Assembly (NCBI GenBank): GCA_023382655.1
Contig: JAHDWK010000004.1
Location: forward strand, 88,538 to 152,537
Direction of reading: 5' to 3'
DNA length: 64,000 nt
From: Anaerolineae bacterium
GTDB taxonomy: Bacteria; Chloroflexota; Anaerolineae; Promineifilales; Promineifilaceae
In this document: piece after piece, positions 1 to 8,594 of the stretch
How positions within the stretch are numbered: the stretch's first letter is position 1
Layout: each line of letters begins with the position of its first letter
Notes under the pieces: generated by a model
The model's database searches: none
The model's input: the letters and a program-made list of their open reading frames with translations, nothing else
Told to the model about the DNA's origin: nothing
Position numbers and translations under genes: made by a program

Positions 1-61
1 ACTGGTCACTGGTCACTGGTCACTGGTCACTGGTCACTGGTCACTGGTCACTGGTCACTGG
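1..61. repeat. Heptamer tandem repeat (ACTGGTC, about 8 copies)
   Basis: The window opens with uninterrupted head-to-tail copies of ACTGGTC, ending a few bases before the ribosome-binding site of the first gene. The array may continue to the left. It is of the same type as the heptad tracts found between other genes here, and resembles the short tandemly repeated repetitive sequences described in cyanobacteria. No spacers are present, so it is not a CRISPR array. Confidence 0.9.
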
Positions 62-81
62 TTTTCAGTATGGAGGTAAAC

Positions 82-1272
82 ATGAAGGGACAATTTGCCG
101 GGCGCATGGCGACGATGCAGCGCTCGTTCATCCGCGAAATTTTGAAGGTGGCCCAAGACCCCCACGTCATTTCCTTTGCGGGCGGGCTGCCCAACCCGGA
201 TTATTTTCCGGTGGAACCGCTGCGGGCGGCGGCGGACAAGGTGTTGGCGCAGAAAGGGGCCAATGCGCTGCAATATGCGCCTACGCTGGGCAATGCCGAA
301 CTACGCCAGTTTATTGCCGACCGGTACAAAACGACGTGCGGCCTGGATGTGCCCGCCGATGATATTTTGATCACCAATGGTTCACAGCAAGGGCTGGAAC
401 TGGTAGCCAAAATTTTAATTGATCCCGGCGACCACGTGATTTTGGAGTCGCCTAGTTATCTGGGAGGGATTCAGGCGTGTTCGTTGTTTCAGCCCCGGTT
501 TGTGACCGTGCCGCTGCTGGCCGATGGGCCGGACACGGCCGTGCTCGCCCAACATGCCGTCCATCCCCAGGCCAAACTGTTTTACGCCCTGCCCAACTTT
601 CAAAACCCCACCGGCATCACCTATTCCGCCAGCAAACGGGAAGAGGTGGCGGCCATTTTGCACGAGAACGAACTCTTTTTCATCGAGGATGATCCCTACC
701 GGGAACTGCGGTTTATGGGCGAAGATTTACCGCCGATTACGGTCTACGGCCGTACACGCGCCTTCCTCCTCGGTTCTTTCAGCAAAATCGTGGCCCCCGG
801 TTTCCGCATGGGCTGGATTGTGGCCCAGCCGGAATTGATGGACAAGCTCATCATTGCCAAACAGGCCAGCGATCTCCATTCCAACTACGTGTCGCAGCTG
901 ATCATCGCCCAATACCTGCAAGACAACGACCTGGACGCGCACATTGCCACCATTCGAGAGGTGTACGGCCGTCAGCGGGCGTTGATGGTCGCCATGATCG
1001 AAGAACTATTCCCCGCCAATGTGCAATACACCTTACCCGAAGGGGGCATGTTCCTCTGGCTGACCCTGCCGGAAGGGATGTCGGCGATGCAACTGTTTGA
1101 AACGGCCGTAAAACGCAACGTCGTTTTTGTGCCCGGCGATCCCTTCCACGTGGACGGCACGGGTCGTAACACCCTGCGCCTCAACTTCTCCAACACCGAC
1201 GCCGCCGAAATTGAAACGGGCATGACGCGGCTGGCGGAAGTGCTGCGGGAATCGCTAAAGCGTAATCCGTAA
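82..1272 (+). CDS. PLP-dependent aminotransferase, 2-aminoadipate/LysN-like
   Basis: A fold-type I class I/II aminotransferase of about 396 residues. It probably transfers the amino group of an aromatic, branched-chain or 2-aminoadipate substrate to 2-oxoglutarate in the cytosol. The N-terminus reads FAGGLPNPDYFP, typical of the LysN/MocR-like aminotransferase clade. The segment NFQNPTGITYS and the PLP-lysine motif GSFSKIVAPGFRMGW are present, as is the C-terminal substrate-carboxylate arginine region (LRLNFSN). An upstream in-frame ATG at 70 exists, but GGAGG at 72-76 sits correctly for the ATG at 82, so that start was chosen. The last codons and the stop lie inside a heptad repeat tract. 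The next gene is a MocR regulator with a homologous aminotransferase domain. Exact substrate unknown. Confidence 0.88.
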   Translation: MKGQFAGRMATMQRSFIREILKVAQDPHVISFAGGLPNPDYFPVEPLRAAADKVLAQKGANALQYAPTLGNAELRQFIADRYKTTCGLDVPADDILITNGSQQGLELVAKILIDPGDHVILESPSYLGGIQACSLFQPRFVTVPLLADGPDTAVLAQHAVHPQAKLFYALPNFQNPTGITYSASKREEVAAILHENELFFIEDDPYRELRFMGEDLPPITVYGRTRAFLLGSFSKIVAPGFRMGWIVAQPELMDKLIIAKQASDLHSNYVSQLIIAQYLQDNDLDAHIATIREVYGRQRALMVAMIEELFPANVQYTLPEGGMFLWLTLPEGMSAMQLFETAVKRNVVFVPGDPFHVDGTGRNTLRLNFSNTDAAEIETGMTRLAEVLRESLKRNP

Positions 1273-1332
1273 TCGGTAATCCGTAATCGGTAATCGGTCA
1301 ACGGCTTACGGATAACGAATTACGGATTACGT
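1261..1332. repeat. Inverted heptad-repeat tract (GTAATCC/GTAATCG type)
   Basis: Several direct copies of GTAATCC/GTAATCG are followed by the same units in inverted orientation (TTACGGATAACG, TTACGGATTACG), so the transcript could fold into a long imperfect hairpin. The tract encodes the last three residues and stop codon of the aminotransferase. There is no T-run. Confidence 0.85.
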
Positions 1333-1342
1333 CCCCAAAATC

Positions 1343-2806
1343 ATGCTCGACGTATCCCTCAATCGCCACACCAGCCAGGCGCTTTACCGGCAGATTGCCG
1401 AGCAGATTAAGACGCAGATTGGCAACGGCCGTTTACCGGCCAATACCCGCCTGCCCACCGTGCGCCAGTTAGCCCAGGAGTTGGGCGTGACGCGCCTGAC
1501 CATCCAGAATGCGTATGGCGAATTACAGGCGGATGGCTGGATTGAGGCCACTGTGGGGCGGGGCACCTTTGTCAGCCCGGCGGTGCAGCCCATGAGCCTG
1601 CAACCCACCATCGGCCAATTCCTGACGCCGGACAGCGCCCTGAGCGATATGCTGGAAATCAACCACATTATCGGTGTGCGCTCCATGGCCATGGCTCATC
1701 CCGACCCCACCCTCTACCCGACCGATGAGTTTTACGACTACCTGAACCGGCTGCGCCCCATTGCCGCCCAACTGTTCAACTACGGCCCCATTCAAGGGGA
1801 CGCCGAACTGCGGGTGGAGGTGGCCAAACTGGTGCAAGAAGCGGGCATCACGGCCGTGCCCGAACAAATCCTCATCACCGCCGGGGCGATGCAGGCGATT
1901 TCGTTGGTAGCCCAGGCATTGGCGCAGCCGGGTGATCTGGTGCTGGTAGAGCAGCCCACCTTTTTAGGCACGCTGAATATCATCAAGGCGCAGCATTTAC
2001 GCAGCCAGGCCATTCCTCTGCACCCCGATGGCCCCGACCTGGAAGCGCTGGAACAGGCAATGCGCGAACAGCGCCCCCGCTTCTTTTACACCATTCCCAA
2101 TTTCCACAACCCCACCGGCTACTGCGCCTCCCCGGAAAAACGGGCGGCGCTGCTGGCGTTGGCCAGGCAGTATGATTGCCTGATTGTGGAAGACAACATC
2201 TATGGCAATCTGGCGTATGATGGGCCGCCACCGCCGCCGTTGAAAGCGCAGGATGGCGACGGCCGTGTTATTTACATGAGCGGCTTCACCAAAGACATCA
2301 TGCCGGGACTGCGCATTGGCTACGCCATCGTGCCGCCCCATTTGCGCACCCGGCTGCTCACCCTGCGCCGCTCGACCGATATGTGCAGCCCGGAATTGAC
2401 GCAGCGGGCATTGGCCCACTTTTTGCGGGATGGCGGCCTGAAGCGCCATCTGCGCCGGGTGCTGCCGGTGTACAAAGAGCGGCGGGATACGCTGCTGACG
2501 GCCCTGCAAACCTTTATGCCCGCGCCGGTGACGTGGAGCCAGCCCGGCGGCGGTTTTAGTAGTTGGCTGCGGCTGCCCCGTTACTTTGCGCCGGGTGAAC
2601 TGTACCGGCTGGCGCTGCAAAACGGCTTTGCTTTCACCCCCGGCGAAGCGTATCTGATGGATGCGCTGGACGCCGAGCACTTGCGGCTCTGTTTTGGCAA
2701 TCAGAGCACCGCCGGAATTCGCGCCGGTGTGCAGCTCTTGAGCGAGTTAATTAGACAGCGGATGCAGGCCGGTTCACGGCCGTCTACCTGGCTGCCGATT
2801 GTATAA
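1343..2806 (+). CDS. MocR-family transcriptional regulator (GntR HTH plus aminotransferase domain)
   Basis: A 487-residue two-domain regulator. Residues about 1-75 form a GntR-type winged helix (SQALYRQIAEQIKTQI, LPTVRQLAQELGVTRLTI, GRGTFV). Residues about 110-475 form a fold-type I aminotransferase-like domain with NFHNPTGYCAS and the PLP-lysine context SGFTKDIMPGLRIGY. MocR proteins bind DNA and sense PLP or an amino-acid-PLP adduct, usually controlling vitamin B6, GABA or amino-acid genes next to them. Here the likely targets are the flanking aminotransferase and the downstream amino-acid genes, but no operator could be identified. Start is ATG 1343; a PdxR/GabR label would be over-specific. 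Confidence 0.9.
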   Translation: MLDVSLNRHTSQALYRQIAEQIKTQIGNGRLPANTRLPTVRQLAQELGVTRLTIQNAYGELQADGWIEATVGRGTFVSPAVQPMSLQPTIGQFLTPDSALSDMLEINHIIGVRSMAMAHPDPTLYPTDEFYDYLNRLRPIAAQLFNYGPIQGDAELRVEVAKLVQEAGITAVPEQILITAGAMQAISLVAQALAQPGDLVLVEQPTFLGTLNIIKAQHLRSQAIPLHPDGPDLEALEQAMREQRPRFFYTIPNFHNPTGYCASPEKRAALLALARQYDCLIVEDNIYGNLAYDGPPPPPLKAQDGDGRVIYMSGFTKDIMPGLRIGYAIVPPHLRTRLLTLRRSTDMCSPELTQRALAHFLRDGGLKRHLRRVLPVYKERRDTLLTALQTFMPAPVTWSQPGGGFSSWLRLPRYFAPGELYRLALQNGFAFTPGEAYLMDALDAEHLRLCFGNQSTAGIRAGVQLLSELIRQRMQAGSRPSTWLPIV

Positions 2807-2880
2807 AAGTGTCAAGTGCCCGGTGTCAAGTGTCATGCACCTGACACCTGACACTTGCCACCTGAAACATGACATATCAC
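2806..2880. repeat. Inverted heptad-repeat tract (GTGTCAAGT / CACCTGACA type)
   Basis: Starting at the stop codon of the MocR gene, units of the form AAGTGTCAAGTGCCC are followed by their inverted counterparts (CACCTGACACCTGACACTTG). It is the same architecture as the tract at 1261 with a different heptamer. No T-run follows, so it is not a canonical intrinsic terminator. Confidence 0.75.
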
Positions 2881-2907
2881 CCATCACACTGACACATAAG
2901 GAGTTTG

Positions 2908-3813
2908 ATGACCACCCCATCCCTTACCTATCCCGCGGCCACTTTCCCACGTATGGCTTTGTTTACCTTGTTGTTAGGGGCGTCGGCCATTGGTTTTGCC
3001 CCGATTTTGGTGCGGCTGAGCGATGCTGGCCCCATTTCTACGGCGTTTTGGCGGCTGGCGCTGGCGCTGCCGCTGTTGTGGTTAGGCGTGTTATGGGCGA
3101 AGCAGCGAGCGCCTGTAACCACTGCGCCGCTGACCCGAAGGGATGTCGCTTTCCTGGCGGCGGCTGGCTTTTTCTTTGCCGGTGACTTAATTTTGTGGCA
3201 TCTGGCCATTGACTATACCTCGGTGGCCAATGCCACCCTGCTACCCAATATGGCCCCGGTTTTTGTGACCGTTGGCGCCTGGTTCTTTTTCCGGCAGCGG
3301 GTGACAGGCATATTTTTGCTAGGGCTACTGCTGGCGATTGGCGGCGCGGCGCTGCTGATTGGCGAGAGCTTTAGCCTGAGCGGCGATCATTTGTTGGGCG
3401 ATTTGTTGGCGTTGGGCACGGCCGTGTTTTATGCCAGCTACCTGCTGGCCACCAAACATCTGCGGCAAAACATGACGGCGCTGACCTTTATGGCCTGGAG
3501 CGGCACGTTTTGCGCGGTGCTGCTGCTGCCGGTGGCCCTGCTGTCTGGCGAACCGTTCTGGCCGGGCACGGCCGTGGGCCTGTTGGCGGTGTTGGCGATG
3601 GCCTGGTTTGCCCATGCTGGTGGGCAGGGTTTGATCGCCCAGGCGATGGCCGCTTTGCCCGCCACATTCTCGTCGGTTAGCCTGCTGTGGCAGCCGGTGA
3701 TGGCCGCTTTGCTGGCCTGGCTGCTGCTGGGTGAACGGCTGTCACCAGTGCAAATTCTTGGCGGTCTCGTGGTGTTAACCGGTATTCTGGTGGCGCGGCG
3801 CGGCAGCATATAA
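2908..3813 (+). CDS. EamA/DMT-family membrane transporter
   Basis: About 301 residues with ten predicted hydrophobic helices arranged as two EamA repeats. Each repeat carries the usual signatures (RLSDAGPISTAFWRLALALP early in the first; the second ends LLLGERLSPVQILGGLVVLTG). The drug/metabolite transporter superfamily commonly exports amino acids or other small metabolites. The position between a MocR regulator and amino-acid enzymes suggests amino-acid efflux, which is inference. A TTG at 2905 is in frame, but AAGGAG at 2898-2903 fits the ATG at 2908. Confidence 0.85.
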   Translation: MTTPSLTYPAATFPRMALFTLLLGASAIGFAPILVRLSDAGPISTAFWRLALALPLLWLGVLWAKQRAPVTTAPLTRRDVAFLAAAGFFFAGDLILWHLAIDYTSVANATLLPNMAPVFVTVGAWFFFRQRVTGIFLLGLLLAIGGAALLIGESFSLSGDHLLGDLLALGTAVFYASYLLATKHLRQNMTALTFMAWSGTFCAVLLLPVALLSGEPFWPGTAVGLLAVLAMAWFAHAGGQGLIAQAMAALPATFSSVSLLWQPVMAALLAWLLLGERLSPVQILGGLVVLTGILVARRGSI

Positions 3814-3846
3814 ATCAATCACACAAACTTTTAGAGAGGTGGTACG

Positions 3847-4818
3847 ATGTCTGAGGATAAAATTCCTACCCTACAAGATGTGTTGTCAGCCCGACCACAC
3901 GTTTACCGCTATTTGTCGCGCACGCCGCTGTACCATTACCCGACCTTAAGCCGATTGATTGGGGCGGAGGTGTGGATCAAACATGAAAATCATCAACCGA
4001 TAGGCGCTTTTAAGGTGCGCGGTGGCCTGAATCTGGCGGCCAACCTTAGCCCACAGGCGCGGGCAGCCGGGCTGTTTACGGCTTCCACCGGCAACCATGG
4101 GCAAAGCATTGCCTTTGCGGCGCGGGCCTATGGGATGCAAGCAACCATTGCCGTGCCGGAAGGGGCCAATCCGGGCAAGGTGGCGGCGATGCAGGGGTTA
4201 GGCGCGCAGGTGTTGTTTCACGGCCGTGACTTTGATACCGCCCGTGAATGGATACAGACCATGGCCGCCGAACGGCAAGGGGTGTTTGTGGGGCCAACCG
4301 ATACACCGTTGATTTGTGGCGTAGCTACCTATGCGCTGGAGATTTTAGAAGATTTGCCCGATGTGGAGGTGATCATTGTCCCTGTGGGCGCGGGCAGCGG
4401 CGTTTGTGGCGTGTCCATTGTCGCCAAAAGCATCAACCCCAAAATCGAAGTCATTGCCGTGCAGTCAGAAGCGGCCCCGGCTATGCAGCTAAGCTGGCAA
4501 AGAGGCATGATGGTGCAGGCCAAAATGGAGACATTTGCCGAAGGTATTGCCACCCGTGTGCCTTTTGCCAATACCCAGGCCATCATGCGCCGTTATCTGG
4601 ATGACTTTGTGCTGGTGAGCGATGCCGCCATTCAAGAGGCCATTTTGCTGCTGCTGCGCCATACGCATAATCTGGCTGAAGGGGCGGGCGCGGCGGCGAC
4701 AGCGGCGGCGGTGCAACTGGCGGGGCGGCTGGCGGGCAAAAAGGTGGTGTTGGTGTTGAGCGGCGGCAACCTGGCGTTGGGCCAGTTGCAGATGATCCTG
4801 GCAAAGGGGCAGCCATGA
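3847..4818 (+). CDS. Threonine/serine dehydratase-like PLP enzyme
   Basis: A 323-residue fold-type II PLP enzyme. Expected reaction: deamination of threonine (or serine) to 2-oxobutyrate (or pyruvate) and ammonia. Visible motifs are the PLP-lysine context [15 protein letters not shown], the asparagine loop [15 protein letters not shown], and a glycine-rich phosphate-binding stretch ([10 protein letters not shown]). There is no C-terminal ACT regulatory domain, so it resembles the short catabolic (TdcB-like) form or serine racemase rather than biosynthetic IlvA. Its stop overlaps the next start by 4 bp (ATGA), which implies translational coupling with the decarboxylase. Confidence 0.85.
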   Translation: MSEDKIPTLQDVLSARPHVYRYLSRTPLYHYPTLSRLIGAEVWIKHENHQPIGAFKVRGGLNLAANLSPQARAAGLFTASTGNHGQSIAFAARAYGMQATIAVPEGANPGKVAAMQGLGAQVLFHGRDFDTAREWIQTMAAERQGVFVGPTDTPLICGVATYALEILEDLPDVEVIIVPVGAGSGVCGVSIVAKSINPKIEVIAVQSEAAPAMQLSWQRGMMVQAKMETFAEGIATRVPFANTQAIMRRYLDDFVLVSDAAIQEAILLLLRHTHNLAEGAGAAATAAAVQLAGRLAGKKVVLVLSGGNLALGQLQMILAKGQP

Positions 4819-6197
4819 ACGAACAATTGCGGCAAGATGCGGCGCAGCAAGAGCAGGTGTTGGCAACGGCCGTCCATGCCGCCATCGAATTTTTACACTC
4901 GTTACCCACCCGTCCGGCAGCCATAGCCCCATTCATCACTGCGCCTGAGCAGTTACCGGCAGTTGGCGTGGGCGTGGCGGCGGCCTTGGCCCATTTCCGC
5001 GAGAAGTACGAACGGGGGCTGTCCGGCAGTGCCGGGCCACGATACTTTGGTTTTGTCACCGGTGGGGTGACGCCCGCGGCGCTGGTGGGGGATTGGCTGA
5101 CGGCCGTGTATGACCAGAATCCTACCGCCGACTATGACTCCATCGCCCCGCAGGTGGAGCAAGAAGCCTTGCACTTCCTGCGCCAGTTGTTTGCCTTGCC
5201 GGATGAATTTGTGGGTACCTTTGTCAGCGGCGCCACCATGAGCAACTTTGTTGGTCTGGCGCAGGCGCGGCAGTGGGCGGCTCGCCAGCAGGGTGTTGAC
5301 CCGACGCAGGATGGCCTGTACGGGCTGCCGCCTGTGCCCATTTTGGCGGCAACGCCCCATTCCAGCAGTTATAAAGCGTTGGCCATGTTGGGCATGGGTA
5401 AACGCCACCTGACGCGTGTGGCGACGCTGCCGGAACGGGAAGCGATGGATGTAACGGCATTGGCTGATGCATTGACGACAACTGCTGGCCCGGCGATTGT
5501 CATTGCCAGCGCGGGCACGGTGAATACGGTGGATTTTGACGATTTACCGGCCATCGCCGCGCTGAAAGAGAAGCATAATTTTTGGCTGCATCTGGATGCG
5601 GCCTTTGGTGGGTTTGCTGCCTGTTCACCCCGGTATGCACACCTGATGCACGGCGCGGAACTGGCCGATTCGATCACCATTGACGGCCACAAGTGGCTGA
5701 ACGTGCCCTACGATTCCGCCATAACCTTCACCCGCCATCCCCGATTGCAGGTGGAGGTGTTTCACAATGCCGCCGCTTATCTGGGGGAGGTGGGTGACAA
5801 CCCGGCGCCGGTGCATTGGACGCCGCAAAACTCGCGCCGTTTTCGGGCGCTACCCGCCTGGCTGACGCTGCTGGCTTACGGCCGTGATGGCTACCGGGAC
5901 ATTGTGGAGCGTAATTGCGACCAGGCAAGTTGGTTGGGCGAGCAAATCAGGTACTCCTCTCATTTCCGGCTGCTGGCTCCCGTGCGGCTGAATGTGGTTT
6001 GTTTTACGCTGGCCGGTCAACCAACAACGGCGGATGTGGATCGGTTTTTGACAAGAGTGCGGGATGACGGCCGTGTGTTCCTCACCCCCACCGTTTACCG
6101 GGGCGCCCCCGGCATCCGGGCCGCTTTTTCCAACTGGCAAACGACTGAACATGATCTGGCAATTACCTGGCAGGCATTGAAGGAATTGGCGGCATGA
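4815..6197 (+). CDS. PLP-dependent group II amino-acid decarboxylase
   Basis: A 460-residue protein of the pyridoxal-dependent decarboxylase family (aromatic-L-amino-acid/glutamate decarboxylase type). The PLP lysine is in [17 protein letters not shown], preceded by the conserved aspartate/histidine stretch [10 protein letters not shown]; the N-terminus carries the family segment [17 protein letters not shown]. It would convert an amino acid to its amine and CO2, but substrate specificity cannot be read from the sequence. It overlaps the genes on either side by 4 bp, tying it into one transcript with the dehydratase-like gene and azlC. Confidence 0.85.
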   Translation: MNEQLRQDAAQQEQVLATAVHAAIEFLHSLPTRPAAIAPFITAPEQLPAVGVGVAAALAHFREKYERGLSGSAGPRYFGFVTGGVTPAALVGDWLTAVYDQNPTADYDSIAPQVEQEALHFLRQLFALPDEFVGTFVSGATMSNFVGLAQARQWAARQQGVDPTQDGLYGLPPVPILAATPHSSSYKALAMLGMGKRHLTRVATLPEREAMDVTALADALTTTAGPAIVIASAGTVNTVDFDDLPAIAALKEKHNFWLHLDAAFGGFAACSPRYAHLMHGAELADSITIDGHKWLNVPYDSAITFTRHPRLQVEVFHNAAAYLGEVGDNPAPVHWTPQNSRRFRALPAWLTLLAYGRDGYRDIVERNCDQASWLGEQIRYSSHFRLLAPVRLNVVCFTLAGQPTTADVDRFLTRVRDDGRVFLTPTVYRGAPGIRAAFSNWQTTEHDLAITWQALKELAA

Positions 6198-6907
6198 TTC
6201 AAGAGGAGAGCGTTGCGTCGGGGGAGTGGCCCAAACAGGCGGAATTGTGGGCGGGCATTAAGTCTGAACTGCCGATCGCGTTGGGCGTGATTCCCTTTGG
6301 GTTGATTTATGGCGTCATTGCCCTGGCCGCCGGGCTGACGCCGGCGCAGGCGCAGGCGATGTCGGCCATTGTGTTTGCCGGGTCGGCACAGTTCATTGGT
6401 GCGGAACTGATGGGTATGGGCACACCACTGCCGGTACTGTGGCTGACGACGTTTGTGGTGAATGTGCGCCACGTGCTGTACAGTGCCCAACTTGGCCCCG
6501 ATTTGCAGCACTTATCACGCGGCTGGCGATTCTTACTGGCCTATCTGCTTACCGATGAGGCGTATGCGACGACGGCCGTCCACTACGCCGACCAACAAAC
6601 GCCCCTCACCCACAAACATTGGTTTTTCCTGGGCGCGGGGCTGATGTTGTGGTTGACGTGGCAGACGAGCACGGCCGTGGGCGTTTTTCTGGGTGCGGAG
6701 ATTCCGGCCAGTTGGGGGCTGGATTTTGCCCTGGCGCTGACTTTCATCGGTATCGTGGTGCCCTTGCTGACCACGCGTCCCATGCTGGCAGCGGCGGTGG
6801 TGGCGGGGGTAACGGCCGTGTTGGCTCACGGTCTGCCTTACAACCTGGGACTGGTTGTCGCCGGGCTGGCGGGTATTGGCGTGGGCGTGTGGATGGAAAA
6901 GCAGTAA
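6194..6907 (+). CDS. azlC: AzlC-family branched-chain amino-acid exporter, large subunit
   Basis: A 237-residue integral membrane protein. AzlC signatures visible are [16 protein letters not shown], the helix with [14 protein letters not shown], and the segment [11 protein letters not shown]. AzlC pairs with the small AzlD protein to export branched-chain amino acids or their analogues. The azlD gene follows after a 67-bp repeat tract. The start overlaps the decarboxylase by 4 bp. The stop codon lies at the left edge of the repeat tract. Confidence 0.9.
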   Translation: MIQEESVASGEWPKQAELWAGIKSELPIALGVIPFGLIYGVIALAAGLTPAQAQAMSAIVFAGSAQFIGAELMGMGTPLPVLWLTTFVVNVRHVLYSAQLGPDLQHLSRGWRFLLAYLLTDEAYATTAVHYADQQTPLTHKHWFFLGAGLMLWLTWQTSTAVGVFLGAEIPASWGLDFALALTFIGIVVPLLTTRPMLAAAVVAGVTAVLAHGLPYNLGLVVAGLAGIGVGVWMEKQ

Positions 6908-6974
6908 TCGGTAAACGGTAATCGGTTATCAGTGAACCACCGATTACCGATCACCGATTACCGATAACCGTAAT
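6905..6974. repeat. Inverted heptad-repeat tract (GTAATCG / CGATTACC)
   Basis: Direct units (GGTAAACGGTAATCGGT) are followed by inverted units (CCGATTACCGATCACCGATTACC), separating azlC from azlD inside a presumed operon. It can form a long hairpin without a T-run. Confidence 0.85.
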
Positions 6975-7280
6975 ATGATCACCTGGCTAACAATCATCGG
7001 AATGGGCTTAATTACTTATGCCATCCGGCTGACGCCGGTTTTGCTGCTGGAGCGGTTGTCGCTCAGCCCGGCGCTGCGGCGAGCCTTGAAATTTGTGCCG
7101 GTGGCGGTGCTGTCGGCCATTATCCTGCCGGAACTGGTGATGCCAGGAGGTGGGGTGGATGTGTCGTTGGAGAACGGCCGTCTCCTGGCCGGGTTGCTGG
7201 CCATCCTTGTCGCCTGGCGCACCAAAAATGTGTTGTGGACGATTGCCGTTGGCATGGCCGCGCTGTGGCTGCTGACGTGA
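6975..7280 (+). CDS. azlD: AzlD-family small membrane subunit
   Basis: A 101-residue protein with about four hydrophobic helices and the AzlD pattern at the N-terminus (GLITYAIRLTPVLLLE), followed by LRRALKFVPVAVLSAIILPEL. It is the partner of AzlC in branched-chain amino-acid export. The start is ATG 6975, directly after the repeat tract. It converges on the recombinase-like gene across another repeat tract. Confidence 0.9.
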   Translation: MITWLTIIGMGLITYAIRLTPVLLLERLSLSPALRRALKFVPVAVLSAIILPELVMPGGGVDVSLENGRLLAGLLAILVAWRTKNVLWTIAVGMAALWLLT

Positions 7281-7282
7281 TA

Positions 7283-7346
7283 CTTCGTAATCCGTAACCC
7301 GTAATCCGTGAACCGATTACGGATAACGGTTTACGGGTTACGAATT
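7283..7346. repeat. Inverted heptad-repeat tract between convergent genes
   Basis: Direct CGTAATCCGTAACCCGTAATC units are followed by inverted GATTACGGATAACGGTTTACG units. The tract fills the convergent gap between azlD and the recombinase-like gene and encodes the last residues and stop codon of the latter on the minus strand. A bidirectional terminator role is plausible but unproven. Confidence 0.85.
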
Positions 7347-8300
7347 AACCGGCTTCGCCAGTTGCTCCAACTTCGCCTTTGTCTCCCGCCAGGTGATTTT
7401 GGAGAGGCCCAATTTCTGACGAATTTCGTCCGGTTCTTCACCCGATTTGAGGGCTTGCAGGGCGCTAAACCAGCGCAGGTTTTCAAACGACAACATCCCC
7501 TGTGCTAATCCTGCTTCCGTGCCCACATCGCTGAGGACGTATTCCAGATTGCGGGCGGTGCAGGTGAAGAGGGTGTCTGGTGGGTTGTATTGCGGCAGGT
7601 ATTCGTCCAGCACATCCAGCCATTCCGGGTCAAGGGGCAGACGGCGCTCTTTGTAGCGTAGACGGGGGTTGGCATAACGCACAAATAACATTGGCTCATC
7701 GGGATTGCTGCGGTCAATGTGGTTGGGCACCATGGTCATCGCTTCCCCTTTTTTGATGCCGGTTTTGAGCAGCAGAGTGAGCAGTAAATGGGGGCGGGCG
7801 TCTGGTTTGTGTTCACCTTCGCCCAGGCGCAGCCGTTGGGAGACGGCGAGGGCGTTTTCAATGTCAATCTCGGTGGGCAGGGTGGGGATGGGACTGCGGA
7901 CGCTGTGTTGGATAACGGCCGTGGCCGGGTCCTCCACCAACGCCCCACACTCCTTCAACCAGGCAAAAAAGACCTTCAACGTGGTCACGCGCCGAGCATA
8001 TGATTTAGGGCTGCACGGCACACCCCGTTCATGCAGTAGCCAGTCGAGGAAATCGTTTAAATCTTTGGTACCAATCTGGCCGATTGGTTGACCGATGCCC
8101 AGATATTTGCCCAACAACCGCACATCGCTGGCAAAGGCTTTGCTGGTGTTCAGGGCGAACCCTTCGTCACGCATGTGCTGTTCAAACGCGCCCAGCGCGG
8201 CCTGGATGGAGGCATCGGCCGTAACCGGCGGCACAGTTGGCCCCACCGCGGGCGGGAGTTCACTTTCAGGAATTAGGGTCTGCTGTAGATTGTCGCTCAT
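7338..8300 (-). CDS. Tyrosine-recombinase-fold protein lacking the catalytic residues
   Basis: A 320-residue protein with the two-domain layout of phage integrase/XerC-like recombinases. Residues about 30-125 look like the SAM-like core-binding domain (AFEQHMRDEGFALNTSKAFASD, VTTLKVFFAWL). Residues about 150-315 align with the catalytic domain. The catalytic set appears lost. The first arginine position (usually TGLRxGE) reads TGIKKGEA; the HxxR box reads ENLRW, keeping Arg but with Glu at the His position; and the C-terminal segment LGLSKITWRETKAKLEQL has no tyrosine where the nucleophile is expected. It may be a DNA-binding protein derived from an integrase, or a decayed integrase. It ends near a tRNA gene, a usual integrase target. 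Start ATG 8300 follows AGGAG at 8312-8316. Confidence 0.7.
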   Translation of the reverse strand: MSDNLQQTLIPESELPPAVGPTVPPVTADASIQAALGAFEQHMRDEGFALNTSKAFASDVRLLGKYLGIGQPIGQIGTKDLNDFLDWLLHERGVPCSPKSYARRVTTLKVFFAWLKECGALVEDPATAVIQHSVRSPIPTLPTEIDIENALAVSQRLRLGEGEHKPDARPHLLLTLLLKTGIKKGEAMTMVPNHIDRSNPDEPMLFVRYANPRLRYKERRLPLDPEWLDVLDEYLPQYNPPDTLFTCTARNLEYVLSDVGTEAGLAQGMLSFENLRWFSALQALKSGEEPDEIRQKLGLSKITWRETKAKLEQLAKPVNS

Positions 8301-8414
8301 GTTTCATCCATCTCCTGTTTTCGTATAGACAGGGGTAGATTAGAACATTTGGCCGGTTTTGTCAACATTGGTTTTTGCCTTAAAACTTTGTATAATCCGC
8401 CGCGCCTGACAAAA

Positions 8415-8487
8415 GGCCCCGTAGCTCAACTGGCAGAGCAGGGCACTCTTAATGCCGAGGTTGAAGGTTCGAGTCCTTCCGGGGTCA
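8415..8487 (+). tRNA. tRNA-Lys (anticodon CUU)
   Basis: A 73-nt cloverleaf. The acceptor arm GGCCCCG pairs with CGGGGTC (one G-U), the D-arm is GCTC/GAGC, the anticodon arm is GGGCA/TGCCG with loop CTCTTAA (anticodon CTT), and the T-arm is GAAGG/CCTTC with loop TTCGAGT. Position 27-43 is a G-G mismatch. The discriminator is A and CCA is not encoded. An intrinsic terminator follows. Confidence 0.95.
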
Positions 8488-8495
8488 TGTACCGA

Positions 8496-8525
8496 GCCGC
8501 TCCAAATTTGTGGGGCGGTTTTTTT
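8496..8525 (+). terminator. Intrinsic terminator of tRNA-Lys
   Basis: Stem GCCGCTCC/GGGGCGGT with an 8-nt loop, followed by seven T residues, ten bases downstream of the tRNA. Confidence 0.88.
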
Positions 8526-8528
8526 ATA

Positions 8529-8590
8529 TCTGAGACTGGGAGATTGGAAGATTGGTTTGTACACAATCTCCCAATCTCTTAATCTCCACT
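8529..8590. repeat. Inverted heptad-repeat tract (GGGAGATTGG / CCAATCTC)
   Basis: Direct units ACTGGGAGATTGGAAGATTGG are matched by inverted CAATCTCCCAATCTCTTAATC. The tract lies between the tRNA terminator and aroK, and no clear Shine-Dalgarno sequence remains ahead of aroK. Confidence 0.75.
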
Positions 8591-8594
8591 TTTT

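Noticed and set aside
1..61. Possible CRISPR array at the left edge
   Set aside because: The unit is only 7 bp and the copies are contiguous without spacers; it is a simple tandem repeat.
8301..8414. Attachment-site duplication of the tRNA 3' end marking an integrated element
   Set aside because: I could not find a second copy of the tRNA-Lys 3' sequence in the window, so no element boundaries can be drawn.
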